Below the pieces are notes generated by a model, which did not search any database, was not told the DNA's origin, and saw only the letters and a list, made by a program, of their open reading frames with translations. DNA of 64,000 bases, taken from positions 4,626,501-4,690,500 of the forward strand of contig WPIO01000027.1 in the NCBI GenBank assembly GCA_009760855.2. Reading direction: 5' to 3'. The DNA is from Cristatella mucedo. Taxonomy: Eukaryota; Bryozoa; Phylactolaemata; Cristatellidae. Every line of letters begins with the position of its first letter. Within the stretch, counting starts at the first letter, position 1. Shown piece after piece: positions 55,183 through 64,000 of the stretch. The translations under genes and the position numbers were made by a program.

Positions 55183-55328
55183 ATGCCAAGCTGGTTTGGA
55201 CCAGCGGTTAAGATGCTCTCCCCAAATAAGGTCTGGCTGAGGTCGTGGGCTCGAGCCCCGAGGCACATGTGAAGCACATGAATAGTGATTAGGTTCTCTT
55301 AGGGTGCTATACAAATGAACTATATATC
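55183..55328 (+). mobile_element. tRNA-derived SINE, family 2 (LINE-tailed), copy 2, nested in LINE
   Basis: Interrupts the LINE RT between 'aggtcctatct' and 'gagtgagag', which are contiguous in the 14.4-kb copy. TATCT flanks both sides as a short target duplication. B-box 'gggctcgagcccc'. The 3' stem-loop has changed on both arms: gcac...gtgc instead of gcgc...gcgc. Confidence 0.9.
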
Positions 55329-56180
55329 TGAGTGAGAGATTCAGGAATATTGGAGTGAATGGACAAAGATCATCCGAGGTACCTCATAAATATGGGGTAC
55401 TTCAGGGCTCCATGCTACGTCCGGTTCTTTCCACGGTTTATACTCTCTTGCTTATGTGATTGCCAAGCACAATCAAAGCTTTCACTTCTATGCGGATGAC
55501 ACTCAGTTTTACCTTTGCTTTGATTCCTCCCAGCCTTCGAGCACCTCGAATTCTCTCAACTCACTTGCTGCATGTATTGATGACATCTGCACATGGAGGG
55601 CAGACATTTTCCAAAACTAAACGATGATAAAACTGACTAACTAGTTATTGGCAAACCCGGTGTGATTCAGAAATTGAAAAGGCTGACGCTCAAGATTGGC
55701 TCTGCCAGCATGTCTACTGTTAAATCAGCTCGAAACCTAGATGTCATGTTCCAAAGTAACCTCTCGTTAGACAACCACATCAGCTCCACAGTCAAATCTG
55801 CCTATTTTCAGCTACATAACATTGCTAAAATTCGGGCTTGTTTAGATAAGGATACCACGTCTAAGTCGGCCCATGCAATCGTGACATCCCGTCTCGACTT
55901 CTGCAACTCACTGCTTACTGGCCTACCGGCATGTGCGATCAAGTGATTGCAGCTGGTCCAAAACTCTGCTGCTAGGCTTGTCTCTCGTGAGCCTTGCATT
56001 TGCAAAATCACACCACTTCTCGCCGATCTGCACTGGCTACTAGTCAAGCCACGGATTGACTTCAAGGTTCGGTCGCTCACTTCTAGGTCACTTCATTCTT
56101 TGGTTCTAGCCTATCTGTCAGATTCTCTTCCCCACCAGACCAAGCATCGTTCCACCCACTTTTCGGAGTCCAACAGTCTA

Positions 56181-56354
56181 GCCGTGATTACACATTAGGT
56201 AAGGCGGTTGCTTTCATGACCTCGGCCCCGAGGTCGTGGGTTCGATTCCTGCGGTGGGCTATTCTTTACCACCACTGCAAGAGGTGGTGATAGCAGTAAA
56301 GGCTCATCTGTCGCTATCCAAAAAGAGGCTGTTTAAGCAGCTTGGATTTATTTA
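56181..56354 (+). mobile_element. tRNA-derived SINE, family 1, copy F, nested in LINE
   Basis: Inserted after 'ccaacagtcta' of the LINE's C-terminal RT region. Head 'gccgtgattacacattaggt', B-box 'gggttcgattcctgcgg', hairpin 'ccactgcaagaggtgg', tail 'gcttggatttattta'. LINE sequence resumes at 'aacctcgtaaaaacc'. Confidence 0.9.
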
Positions 56355-56748
56355 AACCTCGTAAAAACCTCAAATCCTTTGGAGACCGTGCATTTAGTTC
56401 GTATGCTCCTTAAGCCTGGACCTTCTTCCCGACATGCGTCAGAGCATCCCCTGACTTGACCACACTTTAAAAGAACTTGAATACACACCTAGTTAGGACA
56501 GCGTTTAGTGGGTCCCTATGATTCGTCCTTCATGTGCTTATGCGTGCTGACACTGTGCATGCTGCCACTATCCAAATTTGCATGCTAGCCCTGTTCATGT
56601 CACCCCTAACCATGTTATCCATGCTGTTTGTTTATCAAGCATGATATCACTCACCATTCAATTGCATTTTCCTTTGCAGCCAATGTAAAGCGCATAGAAA
56701 GAGATTGAGTTACCTGAATGCGCTTTATCAAGTGCATGATTATTATTA

Positions 56749-56945
56749 AGAGAAATAGCATGGCAAAATGCGGCGGAGTCACTTGAGCGTGAGGCACATA
56801 TAGGCAGGGTAATATTTAGTTACAGCATCATCTGCAATTGCAACGGCATCGCCTGCAAAAGAGACGGCATCTTCCGTGAGAAAGACGTCATCAGTAGCTA
56901 GAGCGACGGCATCAGCTGTAAGAGAGACGGCCCCGACGGCATTTG
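56749..56945 (-). repeat. 21-bp minisatellite array, block 4 (short)
   Basis: One connector ('atggcaaaatgcggcggagt') and about six 21-bp units, joined directly to the 247-bp satellite within 'ggcccc|gacggcatttgtaaa'. Confidence 0.85.
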
Positions 56946-59900
56946 TAAAAACACGTTGTTATTGCCTGAAAGCGGGCAGTGACTAGAAATTATTTTTACC
57001 CATTGCAGGCATGAACATAACGATTGCCGTTTTCAATTTTAACACCGATAAGTGCGAGGCCGTGGTTGTATAATTTCGATCACGTTGCAAAAACTTACAT
57101 TGCGATCATGTTATGTTTTTTAGTCAGAGCATGAGTAAATCAAACGATCACTATTGTCGATAGCGATAACGATTATTTCGACGCTATGCTTTTATAGACA
57201 TGTGACAATAGAATAAAAGCACGTGGCGATCCGAAAATTCTATTTACCTATCACAGGCATGACCGTATCAATCGCCGTTGACGATCGTAATACAAATCAG
57301 GGCGATGCTGTGCTGTCGCAATTATAGTGGCATTTCATTAAAGTTCAAATTGATAGGATTATGTTTTCTAGTCATCGCAAGAATAAAATTACCAATCGCA
57401 TTTGTCGATCGCGATAACGATTACTGCGATGTTATGATTTGTAAGAACATGCTACCATAGGCTGAAAGCTCATCGCGATCAGAAGCACTTTTGTAGCCAC
57501 CACATGCACGAACGTAATGTCGTAATACCGATTACTGCAACGCTGTGCTTTCATAGTTTCGGTAACATCGAATAAAATTACGTATCGAATACATTATGTT
57601 TTCAAGTTATCATATGAATTAAGGTAACTGTCATATTTCTCGATAGTGATCATGATAACTGCGATGCTAATTTTTTATAAACACGTTAATATCCCATCAA
57701 AGCACGTGGCTATCAGAAAATGTGTTTTAACTACCACAGCAGGTATGAACATAGCGATCGCTGTTAAGATTGTAATATCAATTAGTGCAATGCTCTGCTT
57801 TTTTAACTTCGCATGAACTTACGTAAAGATCACATCGTGTTTTCTAGTCAGGGTCTGAGCAAAATTAGCGGTCGTATTTGCCGATAGTGATAACAATTAT
57901 TGCGACGCTATGCTTTCGTAAACACGTTAACATCGCATACAGCGCGTGGCTATCGCACAATGTTTTCTACCCATCACAGGGACGAACATAACGATCGCCG
58001 TTGATGACCGTAATACCGATAAGTGCGATACTGTGCTTTTATAATGTCAGTAATATCGCGTTTGGTTATACCATGATAATATTATGTTTTCTCGTCATCG
58101 CCGGAATGAAAATAACGATAACATTATCCGATTGTAAGAACGATTACTGCGACGTTATGCTTTCATAAACACGTTGTCATCGTACTAAAGCACGTGGCGA
58201 TTGTAGAATGTTTTCTTGCCATCACAGGGACGAACATGGTGGTCGCAGTTGACGATCGCAATACCGATCAGGGCGGTGCTGATATTTCGTAATTTTGGTC
58301 ACATCCAATAATGCATAAAACTAACGAGCACATTGATTGATAGTGATAGCGAATATTGCGACGCCATGCTTATATTACCATGCTACTATCGTGCAAAAGC
58401 ACGTGGCGATCACGTAATGCTTTCTAATCATCACAGGCACGGATATGGCGCTCACCATTGACAATCTTAATACCGAGTAGTGAGATGCTGAGCTTTCATA
58501 ATGTCGGTAACATCGAATTAAGTTAGATAACGAACGGATTATAATTTGTAGTCATCTCATGATTAAAATTAACTTTCGCATTTTTCGATCAGAATAAAGT
58601 TTACTGCGATGCTAACTTTTTATAAACACGTTGCCATAGCGTTAAAGCACGTGGCAATCAACACATGTTGGCTATCCATTTCAGAGATAAACATGGCAGT
58701 CACCAATGACATTCGTAACACCGATTATGGCGACGCTGTGCTTTCGTAATATCGGCAAAATCAAATAAAGTTACATACAAATCAGACTAAGTTATCCTGT
58801 CATCGCATAAATTAAATAAACGATCGCATTTCTCTGTTGTGATAACGGTTACTACGACACTATGCCTTAATAATTACGTAATTATCGCACAAACGCATGT
58901 GAAAATTAGAAAAACCTATTTACCAATCACAGTTTTAAACATAACGATCACCGTTCACGATCGTAATACTGATTACTGACATGCCACGCTTTCATAATGT
59001 CGATAACATCGAATAAACTTACATAAGGAATAGGTTATGTTTTCTTGTCTTCGAATGGATAACATTGACGGTTGCATTTGTCGATCGTAGTAATAGTTAC
59101 TTCGATGCTAATTTTTTATAAACGCGTTACAATCGCATAAAAGCACGTGAAGATAAGAAAACGTGGTCTACCCACCACAGGCATCAATATAACAATCGCC
59201 ATTTACGATCTCAATACTGATTAGTGCACGTTGTGCTTTTATAATGTCGGTAACATCGCAATGGAATGGACAACGATCAGATTATGTTTTCCAGTCATCG
59301 GATTAGTAAAATTAATCATCTCATTTGTCGATATTCATAACAATTATTGCGATGCTATGCTTTAATAAACGCGTTCCATCGTCTAAAGGCACGTGGCGAT
59401 AAGAAAATGCTTTTTACCCATTTCAAGCGCGAACGTAACGATTGCTGTTGACGCTCGTAGTACCGATTGGTGCAGTGCTGTGCTGTCACAATGTCAGTAA
59501 TGTCGCATTAAAGTAAAAAATGATCAGATTATGTTTTCTAGTCATCGCGTGAATAAAATTAACCATCGCATTTGTGGTTCGTGATAAAGATTATTGCGAT
59601 ATCATCCTCTTGAAAAAGCATGTTGCGATCGCGTGAAAGCTAGGGAAAATGGAAAAATCTTTTCTACCCGTTACACGCATGAACATAACGACCGCCGTGG
59701 ACGGTCGTAATACCGATTAATGCGGTTCTGTGCTTTCATAATCTCGACAGTATTGAATAAAATTATGTGACATACAAAGTATGTTTTCTCGTAATCGCAT
59801 GAATATAATTAACGATCCTATTTGTCAATCGTGGTAATTATAACTGCAATGCTTATTTTTTTTATAAACACGTTATCATCGCATTAAAGCCTGCGGCGTT

Positions 59901-60590
59901 CAGAAAACGTTTTCTACCCTTCACAGGCATAAACATAGTCGCAGTTGAATATTTTTTTAAAGTTGAATCTACCTTAAAAAACGATTACATTTGTCGATCA
60001 AGATATCGATTACTGTGATGTTACGTTTTTGTAAAAACGCTGGGCGAGCGTGTAAAAGCCTGGTAATCAGAAAAAGTTTTCTACCCAATTCATGCATGGA
60101 CGAAAAGATCGCAGTTGACAATCGTAATACCAATCTCTGAGATGCTGTTCTTTCATAGCGTCGATCACATCGCACTAAGTTATATAACGATTTAATAATG
60201 TTTTCGAGTCATCGCATGAATACAATTACCAATCGCATTTGTCGACGGTCATAATTATTGCTGCGATGGTATGCCTTAAACACCTTACCAACGCACGCGG
60301 GACTAAATAATATGTTCTACCCATCACATGCATGAATGTATCCACAGCCGTTGACGATCGTAGTACCAATATTTTAGATTCTATACTTTCATAATGTCGG
60401 TAACGTCGAATCAAGTTCGATAACGAGCAGATAACGTTTTTTAGTCATCTCATGATTAAACTAACGCTCACACTGTGTCTATCTAAATAATGATTACTGT
60501 AATGCTATACTTTCAAAAGCATGTTACAGTCGCACAAAAGCGCGAGGCAATTAGATAAGAGATTTCTACCCATCACAGGCATGGTAAACA
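56946..60590. repeat. ~247-bp satellite, about 15 monomers
   Basis: The landmark 'cacaggcatgaacataacga' and its variants recur near 57003, 57250, 57507, 57733, 57970, 58221, 58435, 58679, 58926, 59174, 59420, 59671, 59923, 60088, 60325 and 60575, with a mean spacing of about 247 bp (one shortened monomer near 59950-60090). Each monomer contains several related A+T-rich motifs rich in CGATCG/GATCG and 'cgattactgcgatgct', plus 'aaagcacgtggcgat'. It has no coding frames and monomers are fairly diverged. It is sandwiched between 21-bp array blocks. Confidence 0.92.
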
Positions 60591-62020
60591 ATAAAGGCAC
60601 AGTATCGATGAGAAAGCCGGAACCGTGCCACAGAGAGTGGGCAGTTTGCTGCAGAGAGACTGCAGCATGGGGAAGACACACGCGGCGATTGGTAAGCAGA
60701 TGGCATCATTTGAAAGACGGACAACTTCGCTCACTAGAGATACGGCTACAACCGCAAGTGATAGGGGAAGGCAGTATGCGGCTGACCGAATTAAGTACGC
60801 CGCAGAGAGACGCAGCCTGAATGAGAGAGTCGGAAGCACGGAGCTGTAGTTTTTCAGCGGGCGGCGTAGAGTCTATAGTGTGCCACTGAAAGACACAGCA
60901 AATGGCCAGAAGACAGTATCGTCTGCAAGACATAAGAAATCTTCCAAAAGACAGACGGAAAAATCTACAAAAGATAAGGCGTCGTGTGCAAGAGAGACGA
61001 AATCGTCTTCCAAAGAGTCGGTCTTGTTTGTGATAGACAGGTAAAATCAGTAAAACACGTGGCACATCAAGATGAGGCTGAGTCACTGTGTCGTGCAGAA
61101 CAAATAATCTGGCTGTAGTTGAGATACAGCATCATTCGCAATAAAAACAGCGTCGTCCGTAAGAGATACGGTATCGTCCGCGAGAGAGACGGCATCGGTA
61201 GTTAGAGCAACAGCATCAGCTGTATGAGAGGCGGCAGCGTCCGAAAGAGTGCCGGGATCGTGCCCAAGAGAGTCAGCATCACCCGCAACAAAGACGGCAT
61301 CACCCGCAACAAAGACGGCATCACCCGCAAGTGACATTGTAATGTAAGCTAGAGACGCAGCAGCGTTCCCAGGAGAGGCGGCTACAACCGAAAAAGAAAT
61401 GGCACGTCAGGCTGTGGTGGAGTCCCTGGGACGAGCAGCATTGTTAGGCTGGGTTTCGCTGATACACAGCATCGTCCACAATAGAGACGGCGAAAATCAC
61501 ACGAAATACGGATGTGTCCACATGAGAGGCGGCATCCGTAGCTAAAGCGACGGCATCACCTGCAAGAGAGGTGGCATCGTTCCCAAGAGAGACGGCATCG
61601 TCGGCAAGAGAAACGGAATCGTTCGCAAGAAAGACAGCATCGTCCATAAGAAAGACGGCATCTTCGGCAAGTGAAACGGCATCGTGGGCTACCAACACGG
61701 CACCGTTCGCTAGATAGACGGCATCATTAAATAGAGAGACTTTTGCCAGAGATACGGCATCGTCCGAAAAACTGACGCCGTCGTCGGCAAAGGAGAAGCC
61801 ATCGTCTAGAAGAGAGACGGCATCGTGCCCAAGTGTGACGGAATCGTCTTCTAAAGAGACGGAAATGTTCGCAAGAGAGTCAGCTACAACCTCAAACTAA
61901 TGGCATGGCTAGATACGGTAGAGTTACTGGACCGTGCAGCACAGACACATTGGATGTGGTTGAGACTCTGAATCATCCGTAATAGTAACTGCACCATACT
62001 CACGGAATACGGCATCCTCT
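60591..62020 (-). repeat. 21-bp minisatellite array, block 5, standard orientation
   Basis: Units and connectors of the family in the same orientation as elsewhere. 61275-61340 holds near-perfect repeats of 'tcacccgcaacaaagacggca'-type units, a local, more recent expansion. Confidence 0.9.
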
Positions 62021-62972
62021 TGCCAGTGATGCCGTCTGTCTTAGGTGCCATGCCTTCACTTTTGCAGACGATCCCGTCACCCTTGCGGATGATTCCGTCT
62101 CTATTGCAGACAATGTAATCTATCTCAAAGCTGATGCCGTAGCCGTAGCTACCGATGCCGTCAATCTTGAGAACGATGCCGTCTCTCTTGCAGCCGATGC
62201 CGTTGCTGTAGCAACGAGGGCCGCATCTCTTGCTGACGATGCCGTCTCTCCTGCGGAATATGCCGTTCCTTTTGATGATGATGCAGAGTTTCAATCAACC
62301 CCAGCCTATCTGTACCGCACGCTCGAGTGGCTATAGAGCACCTTGCCATGATACTTCTTTTGATGTTGTAGCCGTCTCTCTCGTGAATGATTCAGTCTCC
62401 CTTGAAGGCGATGTCGTCTCACTTGCGAATGATGCTGTTTTTCTAGCGAAGGATGCCGTCTCCCTTGTCGACATTGTCGTCTCTCTTGCGAACGAAACCG
62501 TCACTCTTGTGGCTGATGCCGTCGATTTAGCTACGGATGCCGCCTCTCCTGCATACGATGTCTCTTTTGCGAATGATGCCGTTTATATCATGGATGATGC
62601 AGTATCTTAACAACACAGAGCGTATCAGTGCCGCACGCTTCAGTGACTCCACCATGCCTTGCCCTAACATATCTCTTGCTGTTGTAGCCGTCTCTCATTC
62701 GAACCAGGCCGTGTCTAAAAAAATCAACGCCGTCCCTCTTGTTCACGATGTAAATTCTTTTCCGGACAAGGCCGTCTCACTAGCAGACGACGCCGTGTCT
62801 TATGCCGACGATGCCGTTTTTCTTCCAGCTAATGCCATGGCTCTAGCTACCTGTGCTGTCCCTCTTGGAAGTGGTGCCATGTCCCTGGCGCACGGTGCCT
62901 TCTCTCATCCTGACGAGGATGTCTCTCGTGCGGACTATGCCGTTTCTATTGGGGATGATGCTGCGTATCAAC
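62021..62972 (+). repeat. 21-bp minisatellite array, block 5, inverted orientation
   Basis: From about 62020 the repeat reads on the plus strand as 'gatgccgtctctcttgcg', the reverse complement of the usual direction. Connectors are also reversed ('tgactccaccatgccttgcc' near 62645). The longest frame is plus-strand 62537-63199, again SLADDAV-type. Either an inversion or head-to-head amplification produced this arrangement. Confidence 0.9.
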
Positions 62973-64000
62973 TGTGCAGGACGGTGAGAAGTGGTGTGAT
63001 GTGGCAACTGCGACGCTCACGACAGACAAGACTAGCTGCAAAATCTTGCACCAGCTGTAATCGCCTGATTGCCCATGCCGGTAGGATAGCAAGCAGTGAT
63101 TTACAGAAGTCAAGACAGAAGGTCAAAAATGCATGGACCAACTTAGTCGTGGCATCCTTATCTAAACAAGCACACGTTTCAGCAATGTTATGTAGCTGAA
63201 AGAAGACAGGCTTGATTGTGGGGCTGATTTGGTCGTCTAAGAGAGGTCACCTTTGAGCGTCAGCCTTTCCAATTTCTGAATCACACTGGGATTGCCTATA
63301 ACTAGTAGAGCTGGTTTTGTCCAGCGGTTACGGTGCTCGCTCCAATCAAGGCCTGGGTGAGGTCGTGGGCTCGAGCCCCGGGGCATATATGAAGCTTCTA
63401 AATACATATTAAGTTCTCTTTGGGAACTATGCAAATGACTTATATTTTATATATTTTATACAATAAATTAATAAGTTAAATAATAAATAAATAAATACAA
63501 ATACAAATAATAAGTTAGATAATAAATATATATAATAAATAATTAAGTTAGTTAGTAGGTTAGTTTTATCTCCGTTTAGTTTTAGGAAATTTACTGCCAT
63601 CTATGTGCTGATGTCGTCAATACATGCAGCAAGTGAGTTGAGAGAATTTGAGGTGCTCAAAGGCAGGGACGGATCAAAGAAAAGGTACAACTGAGCGTCA
63701 TCCGCATAAAAGTTAAAGTCTAGATTGTGCTTGGCAATCACTTCAGCAAGAGGGATAGTATAAACCATGAAAAGAACCGGACCTAGCACGGAGCCCTGAG
63801 GAACCCCACATTTCAGAGGTACATACATTGTTGTCCATTTGCATCAATAACTTGGAGTCTCCCACTGGGATAGGACCTGAACCATTGCACAGCAGTGCCA
63901 GTGATGCCCAAGCGAGATGGGAGTTGCTCTAGAAGAACTTTGTGATCGATAGCATGAAAAGCTGCCGAAAGATCGCATAACAAGCACAGAGACTCTACCT
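62973..64000 (-). mobile_element. CR1/L2-like LINE lacking its 3' end, running off the window
   Basis: Starts abruptly in the RT C-terminal region ('gtgcaggacggtgagaagtg') with no 3' UTR, stem-loop or (TTA)n, so the 3' end was removed by rearrangement rather than by normal 5' truncation. RT motifs 'GVPQGSVLGP' and 'FYADDAQLY' are intact (63828-63700), and motif A keeps its Asp ('CDLSAAF', near 63975). It is interrupted by a SINE at 63307-63550. Confidence 0.9.
63307..63550 (+). mobile_element. tRNA-derived SINE, family 2 (LINE-tailed), copy 3, nested in LINE
   Basis: Head 'agctggttttgtccagcggt', B-box 'gggctcgagccccgg', degraded LINE-like tail 'attaagttctctttgggaac', then a ~110-bp A+T-rich tail of (TTTATA) and (AATAAATA) type. 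LINE sequence resumes at 'gttagttttatc'. Confidence 0.88.

Larger units (their letters stand above)
53228..56748 (+). mobile_element. CR1/L2-like LINE, near full length, carrying two SINEs
   Basis: The second long copy aligns end to end with 12338-15692. It retains endonuclease blocks ('VVYRPPG', 'LALTETWL', 'LSDHMQISFN') with 'FHVVVNFNV' in place of the GDFN motif (Asp lost near 53960). About 120 bp are missing around 54190. The RT is split by many stops. It keeps motif A Asp ('VLLDLLEAFD', 55070) and 'FYADDTQFY' near 55495. A family-2 SINE is inserted at 55183 and a family-1 SINE at 56181. The (TTA)n tail is short. Confidence 0.92.

Overview
This is a stretch of repeat-dense eukaryotic, almost certainly animal, DNA. 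No intact host gene is visible. It is built from satellite arrays, transposable elements in several layers of nesting, and one degraded virus-like element. The organism is inferred from the repeats: CR1/L2-type LINEs, tRNA-derived SINEs, a Ty3/Gypsy element with invertebrate-type gag/pol, a Mutator-like (MULE) transposase and a Maverick/Polinton-type integrase together point to an invertebrate metazoan, possibly marine. The species cannot be read from the sequence. Every coding unit seen is broken by stops or frameshifts, so this looks like old, neutrally decaying heterochromatin.

Layout. 0-3.7 kb: a diverged ~1.05-kb repeat in two copies plus a partial third, split by a LINE 3' fragment. 3.7-8.4 kb: a tandem repeat with a ~540-bp period, interrupted by one copy of another repeat whose second copy lies at 8.6 kb. 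9.4 kb: a tRNA-type SINE. 10.06-11.2 kb: a mutated 3' part of a 28S rRNA gene (minus strand). 12.3-15.7 kb: a nearly complete CR1/L2-like LINE. 15.8-20.7 kb: an 18-bp minisatellite and then a large 21-bp minisatellite array with a ~295-bp higher-order period. 21.8-39.2 kb: an A+T-rich, decayed Maverick/Polinton-like element with integrase, A32-type packaging ATPase, adenain-like cysteine protease, capsid-like and fibre-like reading frames. It is invaded by a MULE (inside the integrase gene), LINEs and a SINE. 39.2-48.0 kb: the 21-bp array resumes. 48.0-52.3 kb: a Ty3/Gypsy retrotransposon with 140-bp LTRs. 52.3-56.9 kb: more array and a second nearly full-length LINE carrying two SINEs. 56.9-60.6 kb: a ~247-bp satellite. 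60.6-63.0 kb: the 21-bp array again, with an inversion. 63.0-64.0 kb: another LINE, interrupted by a SINE and running off the window.

How the parts relate. The 21-bp array is the platform into which most elements inserted; one SINE copy is flanked by a duplicated piece of the array. The LINE and one SINE family share the same 3' stem-loop, so the LINE very probably supplied the reverse transcriptase for that SINE. The long open frames in the array are explained by its consensus having no stop in any of six frames, so they are not evidence of genes. The most notable content is the Maverick-like element, which has fibre-like genes on both flanks and no DNA polymerase B that I could recognise.
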